DNA of 64,000 nucleotides from Kitasatospora acidiphila (GTDB lineage: Bacteria; Actinomycetota; Actinomycetes; Streptomycetales; Streptomycetaceae), in the NCBI RefSeq assembly GCF_006636205.1, contig NZ_VIGB01000003.1, positions 7,876,501-7,940,500 of the forward strand, written 5' to 3'. Positions 14,619-24,105 of the stretch are shown here, piece after piece. Under the pieces are notes generated by a model. The model did no database searches and was not told where the DNA came from. It saw only the letters and a list, made by a program, of their open reading frames with translations. A program made the translations under genes and the position numbers. Every line of letters begins with the position of its first letter. Within the stretch, counting starts at the first letter, position 1.

Positions 14619-16541
14619 ATGCTGTCGAGGGTGATCTCACGACGTGGATTTGTCACCGCATCGACCGCCGCCCTCGCCACCGCCGCGGCACCGGCCGCCG
14701 CCGCCGACCCTGTCGCCGCCGCCGACCCCGGACCGGCCCCCGGGTCACCGGCGGCCGGCGCTGCCGGGCGGCGCGCGGAAAGCGACCAGCGGCGCGCCGC
14801 AGCCGAGTTGATGGCCCATCGGATCCTGCTGGCGGACGACCAGCAGAACGACCTGACGATGCGCTACCTGAAACTGCTGACCGGTCAGGAGAAGGTGCGC
14901 GGCGGCCCGGCCCGCGATGTGGTGGTGGTCGGCGCGGGCGTGGCGGGCATGGTCTGCGCCCGGCTGCTGCTCGCGGCCGGGCACCGGGTGCGGGTGCTGG
15001 AGGCCAACCGCAGCCGGGTCGGCGGCCGGATCAAGACCTTCCGCGGCGACGTCTTCCAGGACGGCCGCCACCAGGCCGAGGCCGGTGCCATGCGGATCCC
15101 CTCCAGCCATGTGCTGACGTTGACGCTCGGCGACACCCTCGGCGTCCCCCGCCGGCCGTTCCACCTGGTCGACGTGCCCCCGAGCCCCGACCGGACCTCC
15201 GGCGACAGCAAGGTCACCTACGGCTCCTGGAACGGCGAGATCTTCAGCACCGGCACCGAGCCGCCCTACACCGCGCCGTCCGGCCTGGGCACCCGCCTGA
15301 TCAACGTCAACGGCCAGGTGGTCAGCAAGGCCGACTACGCGAAGAACCCCGGGCCCGTCAACAAGACCTTCGGCTGGGACAGCAACCAGACCACCACCGC
15401 GGCCTTCAACGACGCCCTGGCACACGCCCGCTCCTACACCCAGATCCGCAACCCGGACGGCTCCTGGACCGACAAGCCGATCGGCGACCGGCTCACCGGC
15501 ATGGCCCAACTGCTGTACGACCTCGACAACTACTCGCTGCTGCAGTACCTGGTCGACATCGCCGGCTGGGACACCCCGCAGATCCAGGCGGTCGGCACCC
15601 TGGAGAACCTCACCAGCCGGCTCTCCTACGGCTTCCTGCACTCCGTCTTCGACGCCACCGACATCAACCCCAGCGTCACCTACTTCGAGTTCAGCGACGG
15701 CACCGACGCGCTGACCACCGCGCTGGCCAAGGGACTTCCGATCGAGCAGGACCGAGCCGTGATCCGGGTGGAGAGCAGCGGCGGCAAGGTCACGGTGATC
15801 GCCGAACCCGAGAGCGGCCCCGAGGACGAAGCCTGCAATGGCGAGATCGGCGGATCCCAATTCCGCTACGAGGCCGACGCGGTGGTGCTCGCCATGCCGT
15901 ACGCCGCGCTGCGGCACGTCCAGTTCGCGCCGCTGCTGCCCTACGGCAAGCGCCGGGCGATCAACGAACTCACCCATGACACCGCCCACAAGGTGCTGAT
16001 CGAGTTCACCGAGCGCTGGTGGGAGTGGGACGAGGCCACCTGGCGCGACAAGCTCGGCAGCGACTACCGGACCGCGCCGCACGGCCCGGCCGTGCCCGCG
16101 GTCGGCGGCGGCTGCATCTCCGACGAGGCCGACCGGTTCGTCTACTTCCCCTCCCACCCCAGCCCCGGCGGGGCCCCCGGCGGCGTGGTCCTGGCCGCCT
16201 ACAACTGGTCCGCGGACGCCCTGCGGTACGACTCGCTGACCCCCCAGGACCGGCACCGCGAGGTGCTGGACCACCTGGTGAGCCTCTACGGCGAGCGGAT
16301 CCGCCGCTACGCCACCGACCGGGCGGTCTCGCAGTCCTGGCTGCGCAACCGCTGGGCGCTGGGCGAAGCCGTCATCGAGACCCCGGGCCAGCTCCTGTCG
16401 CTGGGGCCGCACGTGGCCGAACCGGTGGGCAACGCGCTCTACTTCGCCGGCGACCAGTGCCAACCCCGCTACCACGCCTGGATCTCCGGAGCCATCGCCT
16501 CCGGCTGCGAAGCGGCCCTTCAGGTTGCCAACGGGGCCTGA
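14619..16541 (+). CDS. Exported FAD-dependent amine oxidase (L-amino-acid oxidase-like)
   Basis: A 640-residue flavoprotein. The N-terminus 'SRRGFVTAS' followed by an Ala-rich hydrophobic run is a Tat signal. The dinucleotide fold 'VVVVGAGVAGMVCARLLLAA' starts near residue 103, then 'GGRIKTF' and the C-terminal FAD motif 'LYFAGDQCQPRYHAWISGAI'. The domain order is that of flavin monoamine/L-amino-acid oxidases, which make a keto acid or aldehyde, ammonia and H2O2. The start (ATG 14619) has no strong ribosome site; GTG 14631 is an alternative. A second FAD enzyme follows after 13 bases, so the two form an operon. Confidence 0.82.
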   Translation: MLSRVISRRGFVTASTAALATAAAPAAAADPVAAADPGPAPGSPAAGAAGRRAESDQRRAAAELMAHRILLADDQQNDLTMRYLKLLTGQEKVRGGPARDVVVVGAGVAGMVCARLLLAAGHRVRVLEANRSRVGGRIKTFRGDVFQDGRHQAEAGAMRIPSSHVLTLTLGDTLGVPRRPFHLVDVPPSPDRTSGDSKVTYGSWNGEIFSTGTEPPYTAPSGLGTRLINVNGQVVSKADYAKNPGPVNKTFGWDSNQTTTAAFNDALAHARSYTQIRNPDGSWTDKPIGDRLTGMAQLLYDLDNYSLLQYLVDIAGWDTPQIQAVGTLENLTSRLSYGFLHSVFDATDINPSVTYFEFSDGTDALTTALAKGLPIEQDRAVIRVESSGGKVTVIAEPESGPEDEACNGEIGGSQFRYEADAVVLAMPYAALRHVQFAPLLPYGKRRAINELTHDTAHKVLIEFTERWWEWDEATWRDKLGSDYRTAPHGPAVPAVGGGCISDEADRFVYFPSHPSPGGAPGGVVLAAYNWSADALRYDSLTPQDRHREVLDHLVSLYGERIRRYATDRAVSQSWLRNRWALGEAVIETPGQLLSLGPHVAEPVGNALYFAGDQCQPRYHAWISGAIASGCEAALQVANGA

Positions 16542-16554
16542 CAGGACAGAAGTC

Positions 16555-18366
16555 ATGGAACCCACCACCGCAACCGGCGGGACCCGCCGCCAGTTCCTGT
16601 CCCGCGCCGCCGTGCTGGGCGGTGCACTGGCCCTCGGCACCGCCGCCCCCGCGGCGGCCGCCGGCACCGTCAGGACCCGCACCGGCAAGGCCGGCAAGCA
16701 GGTCGCCGTCCTCGGCGGCGGAGTCTCCGGACTGACCGCGGCACAAGAACTGGCCGAACGCGGCTACCAGGTGACCGTCTACGAGTACTACACGGCACTC
16801 GGCGGCAAGGCCCGCAGCATGGACGTGCCGGGCACCGCCGCCGGCGGCCGCAAACCGCTGCCCGGCGAGCACGGCTTCCGGTTCTTCCCCGGCTTCTACC
16901 AGAACCTGCCGGACACCCTGCGTCGCATCCCCGTCCCCGGCAACCCCGGTGGCGTGCACGACAATCTGCGCAACCCCACCCAGGAGCTGCTCGCCCACAC
17001 CGCACCGCGCCCCGGCGTGCTGCTGCCGTTCCAGATCCTCACCACCCCGCTGGACCCCGGCGATCTCAGCCCGGACTCGCTGCGCCGGATCCTGAGCGGC
17101 CTGCTGGACGAGGTGCTGCACCTGCCCGCCGACGAGGTCGCCTACTTCGCCGACCGGGTGCTGGTCCACCTGACCAGCTGCGACCTGCGCCGCGACCAGC
17201 AGTGGGAGCGGGTGCCGTGGTGGGACTTCATCCGGGCCGACCGGATGTCGCACGACTACCAGCGGTTCCTGGGCGTGGGGTTGACCCGGGCGCTGGTGGC
17301 CACCAAGGCGGAGCAGGCCAGCACCCGGACGGTGGCCCGCACCATCGTCGAGGCCTGGCTGCTCAACGGGCTGCTCGGCCGGGGCGTCGACGGCCAGCCC
17401 GACCGGGTGCTCAACGCGCCCACCAGCGAAGCCTGGATCGACCCCTGGGTCGCGCACCTCACCGCGCTGGGCGTCACCTTCCGGACGGCGACCGAGGTGC
17501 GGGAGGTGCTCTACGGCGACGGCCGGATCACCGGGGTCCGGGTCGCCCCGGCCGGCGGCGGCGCGCCCGAAACGGTCACCGCCGACTACTACGTCTCCGC
17601 ACTGCCGGTGGAGCACGCCCGGCCCACCTGGGGCCCGCAGCTGCGCGCCGCCGATCCTGGGCTCGCCCGCTGCGACGCGATCCGCACGGACTGGATGACC
17701 GGCGTGCAGTTCTACCTGCGCAGCCCGATCCCGCTGGTGCACGGCCACGGCATAGCGCTGGACTCGCCGTGGGCGCTGACCACCATCAACCAGGCGCAGT
17801 TCTGGAACCGGGACTTCGCCGCCGACTACGGCGACGGCACGGTCAAAGACTGCCTCTCGGTCTGCGTCTCCGAGTGGAACGAACCGGGCATGCTGTTCGG
17901 GAAGACTGCCAAGGAGTGCACCCGGGACCAGGTACGCCAGGAGGTCTGGGCCCAGCTGCAGCAGGCGTACAACGTCCCCGGCCAGGCACAGCTGGAAGAC
18001 GCCGACGTCAAGGCGTGGTTCATGGATCCGGCGGTCCAGGGCATCGGCGGACCCGACCCGAGCAACCGGGAGCAGCTGCTGATCCACCCCGCGGGCACCC
18101 TCTACAACCGGCCCTCGGCGGCCACCGCCGTGCCCAACTTCTTCCTGGCCGGCGACTACGTCCGCACCGATGTCGACCTGGCAACCATGGAGGGTGCCAA
18201 CGAGTCCGCCCGGCGGGCCGTCAACGCCCTGCTGGACGCTGATGGTTCGGCCGCCGGGCGGTGCCCGGTCCACCTGCTCTACCGGGCACCCGAGTTGGAG
18301 CCCCTCAAACTGGTCGACGAGGCCCGCTACCGACTGGGACTGCCCAACACCTTCGACCTGGGCTGA
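16555..18366 (+). CDS. Exported FAD-dependent oxidoreductase, phytoene-desaturase/amine-oxidase type
   Basis: A 603-residue protein. 'TRRQFLSRAAVLGG' is a Tat motif, and the hydrophobic segment ends 'AAPAAAAG'. 'VAVLGGGVSGLTAAQELAER' binds FAD and 'GEHGFRFFPGFY' is a marker of the hydroxysqualene dehydroxylase/phytoene desaturase-like branch. The C-terminus 'NFFLAGDYVRTDVDLATMEGANES' completes the flavin site. The substrate is unknown. It is in an operon with the preceding amine oxidase and converges on the SHMT gene with 13 bases between stops. Folded export of two FAD enzymes suggests an extracellular or surface oxidation step. Confidence 0.82.
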   Translation: MEPTTATGGTRRQFLSRAAVLGGALALGTAAPAAAAGTVRTRTGKAGKQVAVLGGGVSGLTAAQELAERGYQVTVYEYYTALGGKARSMDVPGTAAGGRKPLPGEHGFRFFPGFYQNLPDTLRRIPVPGNPGGVHDNLRNPTQELLAHTAPRPGVLLPFQILTTPLDPGDLSPDSLRRILSGLLDEVLHLPADEVAYFADRVLVHLTSCDLRRDQQWERVPWWDFIRADRMSHDYQRFLGVGLTRALVATKAEQASTRTVARTIVEAWLLNGLLGRGVDGQPDRVLNAPTSEAWIDPWVAHLTALGVTFRTATEVREVLYGDGRITGVRVAPAGGGAPETVTADYYVSALPVEHARPTWGPQLRAADPGLARCDAIRTDWMTGVQFYLRSPIPLVHGHGIALDSPWALTTINQAQFWNRDFAADYGDGTVKDCLSVCVSEWNEPGMLFGKTAKECTRDQVRQEVWAQLQQAYNVPGQAQLEDADVKAWFMDPAVQGIGGPDPSNREQLLIHPAGTLYNRPSAATAVPNFFLAGDYVRTDVDLATMEGANESARRAVNALLDADGSAAGRCPVHLLYRAPELEPLKLVDEARYRLGLPNTFDLG

Positions 18367-18379
18367 AGCTGACTGTTCA

Positions 18380-19711
18380 TCAGATGGGAGTGGCCTGCCT
18401 GACCGCGCCGATCAGGGCACTGGCGTGCTCGGTGAGGCGCGGCCAGCTGGGGCACTGCTCGGCCGCGGTGCCCTTGGTCAGGCAGGCCACCAACTCGGCG
18501 ATGTCGGCGGCGAGTTCCCCCACCTCGCGGTCGCCGATGTGCAGGAAGGCCAGATGGTTGGTGCCGATCCGCAGCCCGCTGGTCTCCTGGGCCGAGCGGG
18601 GGTCGCCCGGGATCAGGTTCTTGTTGGCGAGAATGCCGACCCGCTCCAGCGCCGTGCTGACCGTCTGGCCGGTCGCGGCGCCGCCGCTCAGGTCGACCAG
18701 CACCATGTGGGTGTCCGTGCCGCCGCCCACCAGCCGGACGCCGCGGTCCAGGAAGGCCTCGGCGAACAGCTTGGCGAACCGCAGCACCCTGTCCATCGCG
18801 GCGCCGAACTCGGGCCGCTGGGCGGCGCCCAGAGCGACGGCCTTGGCGGCGATCATGCCGAAGTCGGGGGTGCCCTGGAACCCCGGGAAGACGAACTTGT
18901 CGAGCTTCGCGGCCGACAGGCGCGAGCCCGGTGCCCGCAGGATCAGCCCGCCGTGCGGCCCGCGCAGCTGCTTGTAGGTGGAGGTGGTGACGATGTCGCA
19001 GTGCGGGAACGGCGACGGGTGGCGACCGGCCGCCACCAGGCCGCTGATGTGGCTGATGTCGCCCAGCACCAGGGCGTCGACCTCGTCGGCGATGGCGCGC
19101 AGCGCGGCGAAGTCGATGGTGCGCGGATAGGCCGAGCCGCCGCAGATCAGCACCTTGGGCCGCAGCGCCAGCACCTGCTCCCTGACCCGGTCCAGATCGA
19201 GCGTGCCGTCCGGCCCGAGCTGGTAGTAGTCGGCCGTCAGATGCTTGGAGGAGCTCGCCGGGCGGGACGCGTGCGACAGGTGTCCGCCGTGCGACAACTC
19301 CATGGACAGCACCGCGTCGCCGGGACGGAGGATGCCGAAGAGCAGCGCCAGATTGGCCATCGAGGCCGACAGCGGCTGCACGTTCGCATGGTCGGCGCCG
19401 TACAGCGCGCAGGCCCGCTCCACCGCGAGCTGCTCGACCTCGTCGATCACCTCGGTGCCCGGATGGTAGCGGCGCCCCGGGTAGCCCTCGGCGGTCAGCG
19501 CGCTCAAGCCCAGCGCCTGGGTGACCAGCACCTCGGGGGAGGTGGGGCTGGACGCGGCCACCAGGTTCAGATGGCTGCGCTGCCGGGCGAGTTCGCGCTC
19601 GGCGAGCTTCAGGATGGCCGGGTCCGAGGCGGCCAGCGCATCGAGGGCGGTGTGCGTGACCCGGTCCATCAGGTCGGCTGGCCCGGGCGTCCGGGCGGCG
19701 CTCTGGTTCAT
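18380..19711 (-). CDS. Serine hydroxymethyltransferase-like PLP enzyme (divergent paralogue)
   Basis: A 443-residue fold-type I PLP enzyme. 'NLVAASSPTSPEVLVTQ', 'EGYPGRRYHPG' and 'ALYGADHANVQPLSASMAN' match SHMT. The PLP-lysine segment reads 'TTSTYKQLRGPHGG', where housekeeping SHMT has 'TTTTHKTLRGPRGG', so the residue before the Lys is changed. With a glutamate-cysteine-ligase-like partner it is likely a specialised version acting on an unusual amino acid. ATG 19711 follows GAGGGAG. It lies 47 bases downstream of the ligase stop, in the same operon. Confidence 0.82.
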   Translation of the reverse strand: MNQSAARTPGPADLMDRVTHTALDALAASDPAILKLAERELARQRSHLNLVAASSPTSPEVLVTQALGLSALTAEGYPGRRYHPGTEVIDEVEQLAVERACALYGADHANVQPLSASMANLALLFGILRPGDAVLSMELSHGGHLSHASRPASSSKHLTADYYQLGPDGTLDLDRVREQVLALRPKVLICGGSAYPRTIDFAALRAIADEVDALVLGDISHISGLVAAGRHPSPFPHCDIVTTSTYKQLRGPHGGLILRAPGSRLSAAKLDKFVFPGFQGTPDFGMIAAKAVALGAAQRPEFGAAMDRVLRFAKLFAEAFLDRGVRLVGGGTDTHMVLVDLSGGAATGQTVSTALERVGILANKNLIPGDPRSAQETSGLRIGTNHLAFLHIGDREVGELAADIAELVACLTKGTAAEQCPSWPRLTEHASALIGAVRQATPI

Positions 19712-19758
19712 GGGTGGCTCCCTCGATGACGGGTGATGGTGGGTCAGGGGACTCGGGC

Positions 19759-21156
19759 TCAGGGCGTCCGGCCGAAGTCGTCGAGCAGCCGGCGCAGGCC
19801 GCCGGCCCGGAACGCGGCGATCATCCGGTCGGCCGGGGTCTCGCGCCGCTCCAACCGTGCGAACAGCGGCGCGAGAAAGACCTCTTCGCCTTCGCCCCGG
19901 GATCGCAGTCCGCGCTCCGCGATGTCCAGCAGGGCGCGGATCGCCGCGATCGACCGCTCGTCCTCGGCCGCCAGCCCGTGGGTGCTGGCCCGCAGCCACA
20001 GCTTGCGCCACTGGGGCCAGCTCAGCTCCTTCAGCAGCGACTCCGCCTCGTCCAGCCGCTCCACGATGCCCAGGGTCAGCGCGGCCGCCACGCCCTCCTC
20101 GCCCTGCGGTGCCACCCCGCAAGAGCGGTTCTCCACATAGCAGTTGACGGCGTGCTCCTCGAACCAGTCGCCGAGCCGGCCGTGCTCGAGGGCGTGCCGG
20201 ACTCCGTCGAGGTCGGCGCGGGAGTCGAAGGTGTAGTGCAACTTCGCGGCCGGCCAGCCGTATTGGTGGATCCGGTCGAGCATCTCGCGGTCGGCGGTGG
20301 CCAGTACCGGCGTGCCGTCGATCCGCCGGGCCGGCACCGGTTCGCGGGCCAGCAGGAAGTCCTTGAACGACCGGCCGCCGAGCACCTCGCAGCCGCCGCT
20401 CTTCAGATTGGTGAGGAACCAGACCCGGGAGGCCCAATGGTGCTCCAGATAGGCGCCCATGTCGGAGAACGGCTCGGTGGGCATGCTGTTGGAGGTGTAG
20501 GCCGCCTCGGCGGGCGGCACCCGGGTGGAGCGCTCGTACCACACCCAGTTGCGCATCTCCTTCCACGCCTGCTCCCGGCCGCGGGCCACCGGGGAGCAGG
20601 CGGTCAGCGCGGCGAAGACCCCGGCGAAGCCGCTGAGCACGTTGACGGCGCGCACCGCCTCGTCGGGCGTGACGTCCACCGCCGCCTGGTGCGAGGCGAG
20701 CGGCACCATCCAGTGGTGCAGATGCCAGCGGCGGGCCAGCAGCAGGTACCAGTCCTTCTGCGACTTGCGCGCCGGATCGGCCCAGGTGCGGGGCTGGATC
20801 CCGGCACACAGCACGGTGCACCCCATCGGCACCAGCAGCTCCTGAAGGGCGCGCAGCACCTCGTCCGCCGCGTCGACCGCCGCGCCGACCGTGCGCTGGG
20901 GCGCCAGCGAGAGCTCGACCGTGCAGACGCCGGTGTCGGTGTTCAGCCGCTCGTCGAAACCGCCCGTCTGCCGCCGCACCCCCGTGACCACGCCGGTGAT
21001 GCTCTCCTGGACCAGCGACCAGGACGGATCGCGACCGGCCAGGGCGTGCCACAGCCGCTGCGCCCCGGCGCGATCCAGGCCCCGGCCGGTGCCGAGCTCG
21101 ACCACCGGGAACTCCAGTTCAAGCCCGACCCGGCGCAGTTGTGCGGCCACCGGCAC
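19759..21156 (-). CDS. Glutamate-cysteine ligase family (GCS2/EgtA-like) enzyme
   Basis: A 465-residue ATP-dependent carboxylate-amine ligase. 'VGLELEFPVVELG' at the N-terminus, 'TDTGVCTVELSLAP' near residue 63 and 'RRWHLHHWMVPLASHQAAVDV' correspond to the catalytic and substrate-binding parts of bacterial gamma-glutamyl ligases. Family members join the gamma-carboxyl of glutamate to cysteine or other amines, for example in ergothioneine synthesis. No other ergothioneine genes are present, so the acceptor is open. It starts at GTG 21156 behind GAGGAAAGG and is followed by the SHMT-like gene. Confidence 0.8.
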   Translation of the reverse strand: MPVAAQLRRVGLELEFPVVELGTGRGLDRAGAQRLWHALAGRDPSWSLVQESITGVVTGVRRQTGGFDERLNTDTGVCTVELSLAPQRTVGAAVDAADEVLRALQELLVPMGCTVLCAGIQPRTWADPARKSQKDWYLLLARRWHLHHWMVPLASHQAAVDVTPDEAVRAVNVLSGFAGVFAALTACSPVARGREQAWKEMRNWVWYERSTRVPPAEAAYTSNSMPTEPFSDMGAYLEHHWASRVWFLTNLKSGGCEVLGGRSFKDFLLAREPVPARRIDGTPVLATADREMLDRIHQYGWPAAKLHYTFDSRADLDGVRHALEHGRLGDWFEEHAVNCYVENRSCGVAPQGEEGVAAALTLGIVERLDEAESLLKELSWPQWRKLWLRASTHGLAAEDERSIAAIRALLDIAERGLRSRGEGEEVFLAPLFARLERRETPADRMIAAFRAGGLRRLLDDFGRTP

Positions 21157-21418
21157 ACCCTTTCCTCGCGGACGACCTCCGAGAGCGCCCCGTTCCGTCG
21201 CCCCTGTGGCATCAGACCACAGCGGGTCAGGGCGTGCTCACCGAGGACGCGCGATCAGGTGAGCGGGGCGGCGGTGGGGCCGGCACGGAGCGCGGGGGAG
21301 CAGGCGGGGATCAGCCGGGCCTCGGTGAGCCGGGGTCCGGCAGTCGGGCGCCGGAACTGGCCGGCCGGGGCAGGCGTCCACCACGATGGGGGTAGCCAAT
21401 AGTCCAAGGGGGACCATC

Positions 21419-21709
21419 ATGCGAGCCGGACGGCCCAGCTGGGAGCAACTCCGCGAGAACTTCGACAGCATGCTGGCCTCGGTGCTGGCCGGTGGCGGGG
21501 TGCGGAGCTGCAACGGTCTGGACTCGGACACCGATGACGCGCTCTGGGCCATCATGATGGCCTACCCGGACGTCACGCCCGAGTTGGTGGAGGCCGCGCA
21601 CCGGGCCTTCGCGGGGTACCAGGACGGCAGCAACGCGGCGCGGTGGGAAGCGGAGATGGACCGCTGGCTGGAGGAGCGCGAACAGCGGCGCCAGGCACGC
21701 CAGGAGTGA
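21419..21709 (+). CDS. Small acidic/helical hypothetical protein, 96 aa
   Basis: A 96-residue soluble protein. The start ATG 21419 has AAGGGGG six bases upstream. The sequence contains a Cys-Asn turn ('VRSCNGLDSDTDDALW') and ends in a charged helix ('EMDRWLEEREQRRQARQE') that could form a short coiled coil. I do not recognise it. It lies in the gap between the ligase operon and a strong bidirectional hairpin, on its own. Confidence 0.65.
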   Translation: MRAGRPSWEQLRENFDSMLASVLAGGGVRSCNGLDSDTDDALWAIMMAYPDVTPELVEAAHRAFAGYQDGSNAARWEAEMDRWLEEREQRRQARQE

Positions 21710-21727
21710 CGCGGGACGGAAAAAGCC

Positions 21728-21771
21728 CACCGCACCGGGGCGGGCTCAGGGGCCCACCCCGGTGCGGTGGC
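21728..21771. terminator. Strong bidirectional terminator hairpin
   Basis: CCACCGCACCGGGG (21728-21741) pairs perfectly with CCCCGGTGCGGTGG (21758-21771). An A5 run precedes it, so on the minus strand it ends in T residues. It separates the small gene (+) from the secreted protein gene (-). Confidence 0.8.
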
Positions 21772-21788
21772 GTTCAGGGGCTGCGGTC

Positions 21789-23747
21789 TCAGCCGACGTT
21801 CAGAGCGGCGTCGTCGATGACGAAGCTGGTCTGGTTGCTGGAGTCCTCGGTGCCGGTGAACTGCAGGGTGACGGTCTGGCCGGCGTAGGCGGACAGGTCG
21901 ACGCTCTGCTGGGTGTAGCCGGAGGCGGCGTTCACGTTCGACCAGGTCTTCAGCTGGGTGCCGTTGGCGGTCAGCTTCAGGGTGTCGTACGCGGTGGTGC
22001 CGGTCTCGGCGGTGTCGATGTGCAGGTAGAAGGTGAAGGCGCCCTTGCAGTTGGCCGGGATGGTCACCTGCTGCGACAGGGTGTCGGTGTGGGTGGTGCC
22101 GTAGCCGTCCAGCCAGGCGTAGTAGCTGCCGCCGTGGGCGGCCTCACCGGTGCTGTTGGTGATGACGCCGGAGGAGGCGGTCCACGGCGAGGTGCCGGAC
22201 TCGAAGCCGCCGTTGCCGATCAGCTGGCCCGGGGTGGTGCAGCCGGTGCCGCCGCCGCTGGTGGCGACGGTGAAGGTGAAGGTGGCGGAGCCGGTGGCGC
22301 CGGTGCTGTCCTTGGCGGTGACCGTGACGGTGCTGCTGCCCGCGGCGGTCGGGGTGCCGGTGATCAGGCCCGAGGAGCTGATCGACAGGCCGGCCGGCAG
22401 GCCGGTGGCCGAGTAGGTCAGGGTCTGGCCCGAGGCCGAGTCAGAGGCGTTGACCTGCAGCGAGACGGCGGTGCCGACGGTGCCGTTCTGGGTGCCCGGG
22501 CTGGTCACGGTCACGGTGTTGCCACCGGTGCCGCCGCCGTGGGTCAGGATGGCGTGGGTGATGGCGCAGGAGTTGGTGTCGTTCGACCAGCTGGCCTGCT
22601 CGGCGAAGGAGCCGAAGGAACCGAACGAGACGTTGGCCGCGCCGCCGGTGGTGCCGGGCTTCAGCCAGGCGCACTCGTCGGAGTTCTCCTGGCCGTTGTA
22701 GGTGGCGTCACCGGTGTGGTTGGTCCAGCCACCCGCCGGGTTCTGGTCCGACATCATCTCGTGCCACTCGTGGCCGAGGGTCATGGTGTAACCGTCGAGG
22801 GTGCCGGGCGAGTTGACGAAGCCGACGCCGCAGTTCTGGCCCGCGTCGATGTTGTACGGCTGGTTCGAGAACGCGATGTCACCGTACGGCGAGGAGGCGG
22901 CGCCACCGGTCAGGGTGGTGTCGCCGTTCCAGTCGTGCCAGGCGCAGTAACCCGTGCTCGGGTTCTGGTAGTCGTCCGGGTTGGTGCCGTGGGGCGACAG
23001 GACGATGTAGTACGCGTCGCGGTTGGCCGCGGCGGTGGTGTTGCTGAAGTGGCCGGCGGCCTTGACGGCCTCCTGGGCCAGCTGGTTGCCGGTCGCCTGG
23101 GCCGGGGAAGCGGCCGCGTTGTCGTACCAGACGCCGGAGAGGACACCGCCGGCCTGGTACGGGATGAAGTTGGCGTTCGACGGGCAGCTGGTGGCGCCGG
23201 AGGCCACGTTCGGGCCGTCGCACCACTGGGTCAGGTCGGCGGACCAGGTCTCGCCGTTGGTGCCGATGCCCTTGAACATCTGCTGGGTGGCGCCGGCCGC
23301 GCCCGCCGAGTCACCGGAGAACTTGGCGTTGCCGTTGGCGTCCGTGCTCTGGGTGCCCCACTGGTTGCCGTAGAAGACCAGGTAGACCTTGGAGTGGCCG
23401 CTCTGAACGCCGATGCCGTCGACACCGCCGCCGTAGGAGAGGGTCTCCGCGCCGGTCGCGGCAGCCTGCAGCTGGTTGGCGAGGGTGTTCCGCCGCTTGG
23501 CCTCGTACGCCTGGATGCCCGGCATGGTGCTCTTGGACAGCGTGGTGCTGTACGGGTTGAACTCGTTGTTGATGCCGGCGCCGCTGACGGTCGCGGCGTG
23601 GTGGTGCGCCGTGCCCGAGACGGACGGAGCGGCGGTCGTGGCCGCCTGCGCCGGGGCGGCCATGGTCATACCGGCAGCAGCGAGCGCCAGGGCGGCTATG
23701 CCACCGAGCGCCGCGTGCTTGCGGCTAGACGTGGGGGCGTGACCCAT
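21789..23747 (-). CDS. Secreted modular protein with HE-containing (metalloprotease-like) domain and putative Ig domain
   Basis: A 652-residue secreted protein. The signal peptide runs to about residue 37 ('AAPAQAA'). Residues 90-400 form a catalytic-looking domain with 'VYLVFYGNQWG', paired Cys and 'TLGHEWHEMMSDQNPAGGW'; this HExxE-type motif recalls secreted actinobacterial metal-dependent hydrolases but is not a standard HExxH. A putative-Ig (He_PIG) domain follows at about 410-495 ('YSATGLPAGLSISSSGLITGTP'). A C-terminal jelly-roll-like module ('NGGFESGTSPW...SFVIDDAALNVG') resembles carbohydrate-binding or P-domain-like modules. ATG 23747 follows GAGAGG. Protease activity is inferred only. 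Confidence 0.75.
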   Translation of the reverse strand: MGHAPTSSRKHAALGGIAALALAAAGMTMAAPAQAATTAAPSVSGTAHHHAATVSGAGINNEFNPYSTTLSKSTMPGIQAYEAKRRNTLANQLQAAATGAETLSYGGGVDGIGVQSGHSKVYLVFYGNQWGTQSTDANGNAKFSGDSAGAAGATQQMFKGIGTNGETWSADLTQWCDGPNVASGATSCPSNANFIPYQAGGVLSGVWYDNAAASPAQATGNQLAQEAVKAAGHFSNTTAAANRDAYYIVLSPHGTNPDDYQNPSTGYCAWHDWNGDTTLTGGAASSPYGDIAFSNQPYNIDAGQNCGVGFVNSPGTLDGYTMTLGHEWHEMMSDQNPAGGWTNHTGDATYNGQENSDECAWLKPGTTGGAANVSFGSFGSFAEQASWSNDTNSCAITHAILTHGGGTGGNTVTVTSPGTQNGTVGTAVSLQVNASDSASGQTLTYSATGLPAGLSISSSGLITGTPTAAGSSTVTVTAKDSTGATGSATFTFTVATSGGGTGCTTPGQLIGNGGFESGTSPWTASSGVITNSTGEAAHGGSYYAWLDGYGTTHTDTLSQQVTIPANCKGAFTFYLHIDTAETGTTAYDTLKLTANGTQLKTWSNVNAASGYTQQSVDLSAYAGQTVTLQFTGTEDSSNQTSFVIDDAALNVG

Positions 23748-24105
23748 GTGTGGGTGCCTCTCTCGTACCGACCACCCGCGCTTTTGGGGACACGGGTGAG
23801 TCCTTGTGGGGAAAGGTGGCCTGCGGCAATTCCTACGAACGCGTCGAGGTGTGCGAGGACGCACGGAATTGACCGTCCGTCACGCTCGCCGCTTGCTGGT
23901 GCGTAGCAAAGCAGAGTTGATTAACGGCGGTCAACGGATTAAGGACAGGAAATTCTCAGGAAGGTGTCTGCGCAGCTCAGAGGCTTTCGGCTGATCAACT
24001 TGACGCGCGTAGCCATTCACTGATTAGGCCTCGGAATACTGTTCCGTGTTCGGCGTAACGACCCTGGATACGGTTTTACGAGGAGGCCCGGATACGCTCG
24101 GATCC
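23748..24105. other. Intergenic region between divergent genes
   Basis: No gene seen. It is less GC-rich than its surroundings (23880-24060) and must carry both promoters. A candidate for the LysE gene is TTGACG (24000-24005) with ATTAGG (24023-24028) 17 bp away. An isolated AGGAGG lies at 24081-24086, 19 bases before the LysE ATG, too far to serve it normally. Confidence 0.35.

Noticed and set aside
24081..24086. AGGAGG as ribosome site of the LysE gene
   Set aside because: It is 19 bases from the ATG and no alternative start codon lies at proper distance.
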